Positions 15,560-22,474 of a DNA stretch of 24,261 nt are shown here, in pieces; positions within the stretch are counted from its first letter, which is position 1; the number at the start of each line of letters is the position of its first letter. The position numbers and the translations under genes were made by a program. Below the pieces are notes generated by a model. It had not been told where the DNA came from. It ran no database searches and saw nothing but the letters and a program-made list of their open reading frames with translations. This DNA comes from an uncultured Pelosinus sp. (GTDB lineage Bacteria > Bacillota > Negativicutes > Sporomusales > Acetonemataceae), in the NCBI GenBank assembly GCA_900542835.1, contig UQPB01000045.1:1-24261 (forward strand), written 5' to 3'.

Positions 15560-16357
15560 CTAGTTTGACAGCAGCCGGTATTTAATTGGTATTTTCATTG
15601 CCAGCGGTTGTCCCAGTCCGTGCCGGAACGGCGTAACTTGTCTGATCACAGCGACCGCGGCCTTGTCAAGAGCGGCAAAGCCTGATGACTCGACAATTGC
15701 GACCTGGTTCAGATCGCCGCCGCTACTCAGCTCCACCATCAGCAGGACAGTTCCTTCCTGTCCCATCCGCCGCGCTATGTAGGGGTATTGCTTACGGCTC
15801 TCCACTGCATCCAGAAAAGCGCCAATCACGCCATCCACGCCCGGTCCGCTGCCGCCGCCGACACCGCTCCCGTGGCCGGAGCCACTGCCGCCGCCGGAAC
15901 CGCTGCCCGACCCCGGCCCGGTTCCCGAGCCGCTGCCAGTTCCCGTTCCTGCACCTGCGCCGCCACTGCCGCTGCCGCCCGAGACCGCTCCAGCGCCAAA
16001 AACAGCTTCCGCCGCATCGCCCACATTAGCAGGCGCCGGCAGCGCCGGTGTCTGCGGTTGGTCCACCACTACCGGCGCCGCCGGCCGTGAACGCGGCGCC
16101 GGCCGCACAGTCTCCCGCTGCGCAGCCACAGCTTGCGAGGCCGGCGCCGGAGCCACCGTTCCGGCGGCAGCCCCACCGCCGCCACCACCGCCGCTGCTCC
16201 GGCTGACGGCAGTCAGATCCAGCACCAGGTATTGTTCCGGTGCCTGCCGCGCCGCTAAATCGCCCCAAAAACCCAGCCACGGCAGGAAGGCCGCGTGCAG
16301 CAGACAGGAAAGAGCGAACGCCTTTGGCCAATAATTATTTTTCGCCACCCAGCTCAC
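15560..16357 (-). CDS. tonB: TonB with a glycine/serine-rich periplasmic linker
   Basis: A 265-residue energy-transducing protein. A single N-terminal membrane helix (about 10-31) carries Ser17-x3-His21, the SxxxH arrangement needed in TonB for coupling to ExbB/ExbD. A short proline-containing stretch follows (69-110), then a very long Gly/Ser run (about 121-173) in place of the usual Pro-Lys/Pro-Glu spacer. The C-terminal TonB domain (178-265) has YP at 191-192 and SSGFAALDKAAVAVIRQ. It should contact the TonB boxes of the two receptors. GTG 16357 overlaps the exbD stop (GTGA); GTG 16348 has a better placed GAGG and may be the true start. Confidence 0.92.
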   Translation of the reverse strand: MSWVAKNNYWPKAFALSCLLHAAFLPWLGFWGDLAARQAPEQYLVLDLTAVSRSSGGGGGGGAAAGTVAPAPASQAVAAQRETVRPAPRSRPAAPVVVDQPQTPALPAPANVGDAAEAVFGAGAVSGGSGSGGAGAGTGTGSGSGTGPGSGSGSGGGSGSGHGSGVGGGSGPGVDGVIGAFLDAVESRKQYPYIARRMGQEGTVLLMVELSSGGDLNQVAIVESSGFAALDKAAVAVIRQVTPFRHGLGQPLAMKIPIKYRLLSN

Positions 16358-16764
16358 CTCGGCTTCGCTTCAGTCGCTATCGCCAGTTTTTGCACTCCGG
16401 CCAGTTTTAGCTCATCCACGACCGCGACAACCCGGCCGTGCTCGGCTGTTTCCGCGGCCCGCAGGACAATCGGCAGACCAGGACGCGCCGTCAGCTCGCG
16501 GCGCAGCCGTTCCCGCAGCAGATCCAGCGACACCTCATCCTGTTCCAGATATACCTTGCCTTCCCGCGTCAGGGTAATCGCCAGCGGCCGGTCAATATCC
16601 TGCTGCGAGGCAGCCGCCAGCGGCAGGTTAACCGGCAGCGTTTTCTGGTAAACCATGTGCAGGGTACTCATCATGAAAAAGACCAGTAAGAAAAAAATGA
16701 TGTCAATCATGGGAATGACCATCAGCTTCGGCGACCGTTCCATCCTGTATTCCCGCAGCTTCAT
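16354..16764 (-). CDS. exbD: ExbD, TonB-complex proton channel subunit
   Basis: A 136-residue ExbD/TolR-family protein: a short cytoplasmic N-terminus, one membrane helix (about 14-33) with the essential acidic residue at Asp21 (IPMIDIIFFLLVFFMM), and a periplasmic domain with LPVNLPLA and ITLTREGKVYLEQDEV. It couples the proton gradient to TonB together with ExbB in the inner membrane. The ATG at 16764 overlaps the exbB stop by four bases (ATGA), and its own stop overlaps the tonB start. The order exbB-exbD-tonB favours ExbD over TolR. Confidence 0.94.
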   Translation of the reverse strand: MKLREYRMERSPKLMVIPMIDIIFFLLVFFMMSTLHMVYQKTLPVNLPLAAASQQDIDRPLAITLTREGKVYLEQDEVSLDLLRERLRRELTARPGLPIVLRAAETAEHGRVVAVVDELKLAGVQKLAIATEAKPR

Positions 16765-17378
16765 GACCGCCCATCCTTTGCCGCCGCCACGACGCCGGCG
16801 CAGCCGCGCTCAATGGCAGTGATCAGCAAGTCGAGACGGTGGCAGAAATAACTGTGCGCCGTCAACGCCAAAATAGCTACCCCTAAACCGGCCGCTGTTG
16901 CTACCAGCGCCTCACCGACACCGCCGGTAATGGCCGCCGGATTGCCGCCGGCAGCATCAAACACGCTGAAGGAACCGATCATGCCCACAACCGTTCCCAA
17001 CAAGCCCAACAGCGGCGACATGGTCACAATTAAATCCAGATAACCAAGATATTTGCGCAGCTCAGCCGCCTCCCAGGCCGTGGCCGACTCAAACGCTTCC
17101 TTAACGGCCGCGGTTTCGCGCTCACGCAGCCCCGCCGCCAGCACCCGCGCCACCGCTCCCGGCGTTTGTTCGCAGAGCTGCAGCGCCTCATCCCATTTAC
17201 CGGCTTTTAATTGCCGGCTCACCGCGGTGGTCAGTTCGTCCGCCCCCAGGGCATTGCCCCGGTAATAGCGAAACCGTTCCAGCGCGATTGCCACAATCGA
17301 AATAGAGCAAAGCAAAAGCGGATACATGACAAATCCGCCGCGGTGAAACAAGCGCACCGCCTCCATCAGCATATCCAT
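16761..17378 (-). CDS. exbB: ExbB, TonB-complex proton channel subunit
   Basis: A 205-residue ExbB/TolQ/MotA-family protein with the normal three membrane helices: about 15-34 (FVMYPLLLCSISIVAIALERF), then MSPLLGLLGTVVGMIGSFSVF, then GEALVATAAGLGVAILALTAHSYF. The last two are the conserved pore segments. It forms the pentameric scaffold around ExbD. ATG 17378 is preferred, with a G-rich but poor ribosome binding site; TTG 17384 and ATG 17372 are in frame. A terminator-like hairpin with a T-run ends about 16 bases upstream, so synthesis depends on readthrough from the Com-like gene. Confidence 0.93.
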   Translation of the reverse strand: MDMLMEAVRLFHRGGFVMYPLLLCSISIVAIALERFRYYRGNALGADELTTAVSRQLKAGKWDEALQLCEQTPGAVARVLAAGLRERETAAVKEAFESATAWEAAELRKYLGYLDLIVTMSPLLGLLGTVVGMIGSFSVFDAAGGNPAAITGGVGEALVATAAGLGVAILALTAHSYFCHRLDLLITAIERGCAGVVAAAKDGRS

Positions 17379-17393
17379 CCCCAACCCCCGTTA

Positions 17394-17425
17394 TAAAAAA
17401 ATAGACTCCGCGCGTCAGCACGGAG
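17394..17425 (-). terminator. Terminator-like hairpin between the Com-like gene and exbB
   Basis: On the minus strand CTCCGTGC and GCGCGGAG (17425-17418 and 17413-17406) pair over eight positions, one of them G-T, with loop TGAC. TCTATTTTTTTAT follows. It looks like a complete intrinsic terminator placed inside the operon, directly ahead of the exbB start region. It could act as an attenuator or as a structure recognised by the upstream gene product. Confidence 0.7.
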
Positions 17426-17446
17426 CTCTAGGCCCTCTCAAAGCAA

Positions 17447-17644
17447 CTATTTACTTTCACCCGCAGCCTCGGGCAGCGGCGAAACCGAAAAAATAACCCT
17501 TCCCCGTATGGTATGTATGCAGCCGCATTTGGGGCATTTAATTTCCACATACCGGACGCAGCCTTTGAACAACAGACGATTGCAATGCGGGCACCGGAAC
17601 GGCACAGGCTCAATGCCGGCCGCCGCTGCCGACTGTTTTTGCAC
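17447..17644 (-). CDS. Com-like zinc-ribbon protein (possible RNA-binding regulator)
   Basis: A 65-residue protein with one zinc ribbon: Cys18, Cys21, Cys37 and Cys40 in the pattern RCPHCNRLLFK...VEIKCPKC. This closely follows the pattern I recall for phage Mu Com (RC-x2-CN-x-LLFK...IEI-x-CP-x-C), which binds mom mRNA and opens its ribosome binding site. GTG 17644 was chosen because GGGAGG lies seven bases upstream; a longer in-frame reading to 17809 would begin in the promoter. It is the first gene after the Fur-controlled promoter, downstream of one terminator hairpin and upstream of another. A role in controlling the operon at RNA level is a hypothesis. Stand-alone Com-like ribbons in bacterial chromosomes have no established function that I know of. 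Confidence 0.8.
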   Translation of the reverse strand: MQKQSAAAAGIEPVPFRCPHCNRLLFKGCVRYVEIKCPKCGCIHTIRGRVIFSVSPLPEAAGESK

Positions 17645-17697
17645 AGACCCACCTCCCTGAGCCGGAGCACCTGAACCATCACTGCAACGGGTTATAC

Positions 17698-17737
17698 AAA
17701 AGGAAAAAGCCCCGCACAAACAGGACGGCGCGGGGCT
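17698..17737 (-). terminator. Intrinsic terminator in the leader of the heme operon
   Basis: AGCCCCGC and GCGGGGCT (17737-17730 and 17715-17708) form a perfect 8-bp GC-rich stem with a 14-base loop, followed on the minus strand by TTTTCCTTTTG. It lies about 36 bases after the predicted transcription start and 54 bases before the first start codon. Most transcripts should stop here unless the hairpin is countered. Confidence 0.78.
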
Positions 17738-17755
17738 CAATGGCCCTCTAAAAAC

Positions 17756-17774
17756 GATAATGATTTTCATTATC
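17756..17774 (-). promoter_or_regulatory. Fur box
   Basis: GATAATGATTTTCATTATC matches the 19-base Fur consensus (GATAATGATAATCATTATC) at 17 positions, and its 8-base arms are perfectly symmetrical. It starts six bases downstream of the -10 hexamer and covers the predicted transcription start, so iron-loaded Fur should block initiation of the heme operon. Confidence 0.92.
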
Positions 17775-17780
17775 ATAAGT

Positions 17781-17809
17781 ATTATAAAAGTTAAGCCCCG
17801 CTCTGTCAA
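17781..17809 (-). promoter_or_regulatory. Consensus promoter of the heme operon
   Basis: TTGACA (17809-17804) and TATAAT (17786-17781) on the minus strand are exact consensus hexamers with an optimal 17-base spacer. The transcription start is expected near 17774, inside the Fur box. The spacer contains GCGGGGCTT, the same string as the 3' arm of the leader terminator. The stretch between here and the cobD stop (17810-17900) shows no gene and no clear terminator. Confidence 0.88.
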
Positions 17810-17900
17810 GGGGGCTAGGCACAGCTAAAAGCCGGTCATTAAGCAAAAAATATAAGTAAAACTAAATAAACCAAGATTACACGCATTTCAGCCGCGCTAC

Positions 17901-18992
17901 TCAATTTTTTCTCAACACGGTCTGCAACGCCTGCAGCAAACGCTGATTTTGTTCCGGCCGCTTGACCGCAACCCGGATATAGTTTGGCGTCAGGCCGGGA
18001 TAGTTGCCGCAGTCGCGGATCAAAATGTTCTGCGCCAGCAGAGCCTGCCGCAGCGCCGCTGCCGTCAAGCCGGTTTTAACAATATCGATGAGGATAAAGT
18101 TCGCCGCCGGGGGATAGGCATTGAGGCCGGGAATCTCGTTAAGCTGGCGGTGCAGCAGCTGTTTTTGCTGCGCCAGCATTTCCCGGCTGCGGCGGCGGTA
18201 GTCGCTGTCCGCCAACGCCGCAACCCCGGCTGCCTGGGCCAGACAGTTGACATTCCAGGGATCCTTGGCCTCATGCAGCTTCGCCGTCAACGCGGAGTTG
18301 GCCAGGGCAAACCCCAGCCGCAGCCCCGGCATCGCGTAAAACTTTGTCAGCGAGTGCAGGATAAATAAATTGGGGTAAGCGTCAAGCAGCGGCCGGCAGC
18401 TGTAGGCGCTGTCGTCAGGCAGAAAATCGAGAAACGATTCGTCGACGACAACGCTGACCTGCCGCGCTTTGGCTGCTGCCAGCAGTTGCTCCAGCTGAGT
18501 CCGGGTCAGCAGCACGGCCGTCGGATTGTTGGGATTACCCAAGAACACCATATCCACCGCCGTCAGCTTGTCGATCAGCGGCTGCAGTTCCACCGCAAAG
18601 CCGTCCTCCGGCCGCAGGAAGTGATACGTTACCGCCGCCCCGGCGGCGCGGGCCGACCGCTCATACTCGCTGAAGGCGGGAGCGGGAATCAGTACCCGCC
18701 GCGGCCGCAGGACATGGCAAAGCAGGTATAGCAGTTCCACCGCGCCGTTGCCGGCGATAATCCGCTCGCCGGCAACGCCGTACTGGCGGCTGATCGCCTG
18801 CTTCAGTGCTGTTGCTTCCGCGTCCGGGTAATGGACGACACTGTCAAGAGCGGCTAATATCGCTTGCCGGGCACTGTCGGCAAGTCCCAGCGGGTTAATA
18901 TTGGCGCTGAAATCGAGATAGTCCTCCAGGCCGCCGCCGCTTTGCCGGGCAGCGGCATAAAGATTGCCGCCATGTTCAAATTGCTGCATCAT
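17901..18992 (-). CDS. cobD: L-threonine-O-3-phosphate decarboxylase, CobD
   Basis: A 363-residue pyridoxal-phosphate enzyme of the aminotransferase I/II fold. It decarboxylates threonine phosphate to aminopropanol phosphate, the linker of cobamides. The opening HGGNLYAAARQSGG...LDFSANINPLGL is characteristic of CobD. Other features are GNPNNPT at 152-158, aspartate in VVVDESFLDF and the cofactor lysine Lys217 in HSLTKFYAMPGLRLG. ATG 18992 overlaps the upstream kinase stop by four bases; the next codon is also ATG (18989), with better spacing from GGAGG. Histidinol-phosphate aminotransferase is the main alternative by fold, but the gene context and the N-terminal signature favour CobD. Confidence 0.93.
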   Translation of the reverse strand: MMQQFEHGGNLYAAARQSGGGLEDYLDFSANINPLGLADSARQAILAALDSVVHYPDAEATALKQAISRQYGVAGERIIAGNGAVELLYLLCHVLRPRRVLIPAPAFSEYERSARAAGAAVTYHFLRPEDGFAVELQPLIDKLTAVDMVFLGNPNNPTAVLLTRTQLEQLLAAAKARQVSVVVDESFLDFLPDDSAYSCRPLLDAYPNLFILHSLTKFYAMPGLRLGFALANSALTAKLHEAKDPWNVNCLAQAAGVAALADSDYRRRSREMLAQQKQLLHRQLNEIPGLNAYPPAANFILIDIVKTGLTAAALRQALLAQNILIRDCGNYPGLTPNYIRVAVKRPEQNQRLLQALQTVLRKN

Positions 18993-19858
18993 GATTCCTC
19001 CACAATTGTCAGGCCGCCGCCAATCAGCTCCACAGTGCGCCAATAGGCGACACCGGGGCAGCGTGACATTACCGTGGCAACGCATTCCGCCAGCCGCTCC
19101 CGGTCATCGGGAGCGAACAGAAGCCCCAGTACCGTGCCGCTGTGAGCGGCATTGACGCCGACAGCGCCAAAACGGGCGGCCATTTCGAGGATTGGCTCCA
19201 AACAGGGTTTGGGCAGAATCGCCTGATTAGCGATCGCGCTAAGCGTCGCTCCCTGGCCGATCAACCGGCAGTCGCCCTGACGCAGTCCATCCGCGACCAG
19301 TTCAGCCGCCCGGCGGACCTGCGCCTCCTTGGCCGCGTTCAGTGCCGCCAGGTCACGGCGTTGATTGAAATTTTGCGTATTTACCTCGCCGCCGGCGTCA
19401 AACACGGCAATCAGCAGCGGCGGCGGCGGCCCCAGCGGTCGCCGGATGAGGCCGCCAAGGTGGTCAAACATCACAATGCCGGGATAAACAATCCCATCGG
19501 TCGGCTCGATCGCCAGGGCGATATCGGCGATTTCGTCGGCGGTCAGCCGTCTGCCGCAGCAGATAGCCGCAGCCTGACAGGCGGCGGCTATGTCAGCGCT
19601 GCTTGACGCCATCCCCTTGCCAACCGGCAGCGCCGATTGCACCCGCAGGATCAGTTCCGCCCCGGTCTCGCCCAGATACGCCAGCGTCCGGGCAACCGCC
19701 AGCCTGGTTTTCTCGCCGGCTGCTCCGGTTTGGCCGCCACGGCTGACCGTAACGTGTGAGTAGACATTGACCGGACAGGTAATCAAAAACGGCCGGCCCT
19801 CGATTGTCCCTTGCACCAACTCGCCGCAGGTGCCGGGAGCGGCTACTGTTACGACCAT
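18989..19858 (-). CDS. pduX: GHMP kinase, probable L-threonine kinase (PduX)
   Basis: A 289-residue GHMP-family kinase. The nucleotide-binding motif is LPVGKGMASSSADIAAA (about 77-93), and the opening VAAPGTCGELVQG is typical of PduX. PduX phosphorylates L-threonine to the substrate of CobD, which is encoded directly after it, so two successive steps of linker synthesis are adjacent. ATG 19858 has GGAG seven bases upstream and overlaps the end of cbiB by ten bases. A longer reading to 19984 would lie mostly inside cbiB and is rejected. Homoserine kinase is the family alternative and is disfavoured by context. Confidence 0.9.
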   Translation of the reverse strand: MVVTVAAPGTCGELVQGTIEGRPFLITCPVNVYSHVTVSRGGQTGAAGEKTRLAVARTLAYLGETGAELILRVQSALPVGKGMASSSADIAAACQAAAICCGRRLTADEIADIALAIEPTDGIVYPGIVMFDHLGGLIRRPLGPPPPLLIAVFDAGGEVNTQNFNQRRDLAALNAAKEAQVRRAAELVADGLRQGDCRLIGQGATLSAIANQAILPKPCLEPILEMAARFGAVGVNAAHSGTVLGLLFAPDDRERLAECVATVMSRCPGVAYWRTVELIGGGLTIVEES

Positions 19859-20814
19859 AGCCACGCTCCTAACAGTGCCATCAACGCGGCGGCCTGGACA
19901 GTGGTCAAATACATTAACCGGATGGTCTGGGCAATATGGGCGGCGCGAAGCGGCCTGACGGAATCGCCCATATGGGCGCGGCACGAAGCGATACCGCCAT
20001 AATAATTCAGTCCGCCGAGGCGGATGCCGAGCGCCCCGGCGACAGCCGCCTCCGGAATGCCGCTGTTGGGACTGGGATGCTTGGCCGCGTCCCGCCGGAT
20101 GGTGATCGCTGCCGTTTTCGCGTCATACCCCGCCAGAGCGGCGGCTATCAGCAGCAATACGCCGGTCAGCCGTGCCGGAATATAATTAAAAGCATCGTCA
20201 ACTCTGGCGGCGACCATGCCAAAATAGCGGTATTTTTCATTTTTATAGCCAACCATCGAGTCCAGCGTATTGACCGCCCGGTACAAAAACGCCAGCGGCG
20301 CGCCGCCAATCGCAGCATAAAACAGCGGCGACACAATGCCGTCGACAATATTCTCAGCCACAGTTTCCACTGTCGCCCGGGTAACGCCGCTTTCATCCAG
20401 CCGGTCGGTATCACGGCCGACGATCCAGCCGACCTTAGCCCGGGCCCTGATCAAATCGCCTGCCAGCAGATAATGGCGGATTTCATTGCCGGCCTCCGCC
20501 AGGCTGCGGGGCGTAATCGCAAACGACAGCAGCAGCGCGCCGCCGGCCGTTTTTGCCAGCGGATGCAGCCGTTCCAGCAAGGACAGCAAATCACTGACAA
20601 CTGTATACACCAGCGTCAGAACCAGAAATACCAGCAGCGCCCCCATCCAGCACTGCCGCTGGGCCGAATCGTCCGGCCGCCGCAGTGATTTTTCCAGGAG
20701 CGAGATCAAATTGCCGATCAGCACCACCGGGTGCCATTTGCTGCGCGGATCGCCGACAACGGCATCAATAACGACAGCCGCCAGCGGCAACAGCGCCTGC
20801 GTTGCCACAATCAT
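19849..20814 (-). CDS. cbiB: Adenosylcobinamide-phosphate synthase, CbiB
   Basis: A 321-residue integral membrane protein that joins aminopropanol (phosphate) to adenosylcobyric acid. Family signatures are DAVVGDPRSKWHPVVLIGNLI near the N-terminus, GRDTDRLDESGVTRATVETVAENIVDGIVSPLFYAAIGGAP in the middle, then LDSMVGYKNEKYRYFG and AKHPSPNSGIPEAAVAGALG. Four or five hydrophobic segments are visible. The ATG at 20814 overlaps the cbiP stop by four bases (ATGA). It uses the product of pduX and cobD, which follow in the operon. The length is normal. Confidence 0.95.
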   Translation of the reverse strand: MIVATQALLPLAAVVIDAVVGDPRSKWHPVVLIGNLISLLEKSLRRPDDSAQRQCWMGALLVFLVLTLVYTVVSDLLSLLERLHPLAKTAGGALLLSFAITPRSLAEAGNEIRHYLLAGDLIRARAKVGWIVGRDTDRLDESGVTRATVETVAENIVDGIVSPLFYAAIGGAPLAFLYRAVNTLDSMVGYKNEKYRYFGMVAARVDDAFNYIPARLTGVLLLIAAALAGYDAKTAAITIRRDAAKHPSPNSGIPEAAVAGALGIRLGGLNYYGGIASCRAHMGDSVRPLRAAHIAQTIRLMYLTTVQAAALMALLGAWLWS

Positions 20815-22334
20815 TGCTCAACACCCATTATCTGATAAATTAGTTTCATATCCAGGCTGGCCCTTACCGTAGCGGCCAGGCGGTCATAGCTAGCCTGTTT
20901 GCGAGCCTGTGTATCCTGTACGGCCCCCAGCGGTTCCAGACCCTTGCGCAGCCGCAGCTTGTCGAGTACTGCCCGCCGGTAGGCGTCATTGTCAAAAATA
21001 CCGTGAATGTAGGTGCCCATCACCAGTCCGTCCGGCCTGACAACACCGTCGGCAGCCTGCAGCGGCTGACCGGAGCGACTGGTAATGGTAAAGGCGGTGT
21101 CGACCGGCCCCAGGAAGTCGGTACGGCCCATGTGAATTTCATAGCCGCTCAGGCTGTCGCCGTTGAAGTCAAGTCCGAGGAAGCGGTGGCCGCGGCAGGC
21201 GGCTGTCACCTGATGGGTAATTTTATCGGCGGCAAACGTCGTCGCTGTTTCCAGCAGGCCCAGTCCCGCCACCTGATCAATCAGCGATTCGGTATGCTCG
21301 GGATCGTGGATTTCCCGCCCCAGCATCTGATAACCGCCGCAAATGCCGACAACCGGAGTGCCGGCAGCCGCCAGCGTGATGATGTCCTGGTCATAGCCCT
21401 GAGCCCGCAGATACAGCAGATCCTCGGTCGTGTTTTTACTGCCCGGTAAAATCACCAGGTCGGGGCTGCCGATCGCTTCGCCCTGGCGGACATAACGCAC
21501 CGTAACATCCGGTTCGTTGGCCAGAGCGTCAAAGTCGGTAAAATTGGAAATTTTCGGCGTACGCATAACCACGACTTCGATGTCGCGTTTGGCTGCCGGC
21601 CGCTTGTCGTCAAGCGATACCGAATCCTCATCGTCAATGCCCAGCTGGTCAAGGTGGGGCACAACGCCGACAACAGGCTTGCCGGTTTTTTGCTCCAGAA
21701 AGGTCAGCGCCGGCTGTAACAAACTGATATCGCCGCGGAATTTATTAATGATGATGCCTTTTACCAATTCGCGTTCATCCGGCTCCAGCAGTTCCAGCGT
21801 GCCGACAACCGATGCCAGCGCACCGCCGCGGTCAATATCGGCAATCAGCAATACCGGCGCCGGCGCCAGCTTGGCGATTCGCATATTGACAATATCGTTG
21901 GCTTTGAGATTAACTTCCGCCGGACTGCCCGCGCCCTCAATAACAATAACACCAAAACGGCTGTGCAGTTTTCGCAGGCAGTCGCCGACCACATCAAGGG
22001 CGGTAACGCTGTAGCCGGTATGATACTCTTTGGCCGACATCACCCCGACCGGCTTGCCCATCAAGACGACCTGCGAACAGGAGTTGCCGGTTGGCTTTAA
22101 CAGCACCGGGTTCATTTCCACCACCGGCTCCAGTCCGGCCGCTTCCGCCTGCGCGACCTGCGCCCGCCCCATTTCGTCGCCATCTTTGGTCACATAGGAG
22201 TTCAGCGCCATATTTTGCGCCTTAAACGGCACCGGCTTTAAACCATCCTGGTGAAAAATCCGGCACAGCGCCGTGGTCAATATGCTTTTGCCGACATGGG
22301 AGCTCGTCCCCTGCAGCATGATCGTTTTCGCCAT
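20811..22334 (-). CDS. cbiP: Cobyric acid synthase, CbiP/CobQ
   Basis: A 507-residue glutamine-dependent amidotransferase that adds the remaining side-chain amides to adenosylcobyrinic acid a,c-diamide. The N-terminal synthetase domain begins with an ATP-binding loop, GTSSHVGKS (9-17), and contains FKAQNMALNSYVT. The C-terminal glutaminase-like domain has Cys332 in GICGGYQMLG and His in GTYIHGIFDN. The ATG at 22334 has GGAGG nine bases upstream. A 140-base gap containing a palindromic repeat separates it from cbiA. Confidence 0.96.
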   Translation of the reverse strand: MAKTIMLQGTSSHVGKSILTTALCRIFHQDGLKPVPFKAQNMALNSYVTKDGDEMGRAQVAQAEAAGLEPVVEMNPVLLKPTGNSCSQVVLMGKPVGVMSAKEYHTGYSVTALDVVGDCLRKLHSRFGVIVIEGAGSPAEVNLKANDIVNMRIAKLAPAPVLLIADIDRGGALASVVGTLELLEPDERELVKGIIINKFRGDISLLQPALTFLEQKTGKPVVGVVPHLDQLGIDDEDSVSLDDKRPAAKRDIEVVVMRTPKISNFTDFDALANEPDVTVRYVRQGEAIGSPDLVILPGSKNTTEDLLYLRAQGYDQDIITLAAAGTPVVGICGGYQMLGREIHDPEHTESLIDQVAGLGLLETATTFAADKITHQVTAACRGHRFLGLDFNGDSLSGYEIHMGRTDFLGPVDTAFTITSRSGQPLQAADGVVRPDGLVMGTYIHGIFDNDAYRRAVLDKLRLRKGLEPLGAVQDTQARKQASYDRLAATVRASLDMKLIYQIMGVEQ

Positions 22335-22382
22335 TTCGGCTCACCTCCGGGTATAGTCGCACTAGAAAATAGAAATACGATA

Positions 22383-22470
22383 CCACGGAGGACACGGAGT
22401 TTCACGGAGGAGCAATAAACGTTTCGCCCCTCCGTGCACTCCGTGGCATCGTCCTTCCTCTGGCTTCTCT
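22383..22470. repeat. GGAGG-rich palindromic repeat, copy A
   Basis: This element occupies most of the 22335-22474 gap. The left arm, CCACGGAG (22383-22390) with CACGGAGG (22403-22410), pairs with CCTCCGTG (22429-22436) and CTCCGTGG (22439-22446). It ends with GCATCGTCCTTC, which matches the AATCGTCCTTCGCCTC tail of copies B and C near the right end. This copy is shorter than the others and has one internal unit fewer. In either orientation the RNA would fold into a long hairpin. Confidence 0.8.
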
Positions 22471-22474
22471 TCTA

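Noticed and set aside
17428..17682. Alternative 84-codon frame overlapping the Com-like gene
   Set aside because: It shows no recognisable domain, whereas the overlapping frame has an intact four-cysteine zinc ribbon and a well placed GGGAGG.
18989..19984. Longer 331-residue form of the threonine kinase
   Set aside because: The extra N-terminus would lie within cbiB and does not look like a GHMP kinase; ATG 19858 has a good ribosome binding site and begins the family motif.
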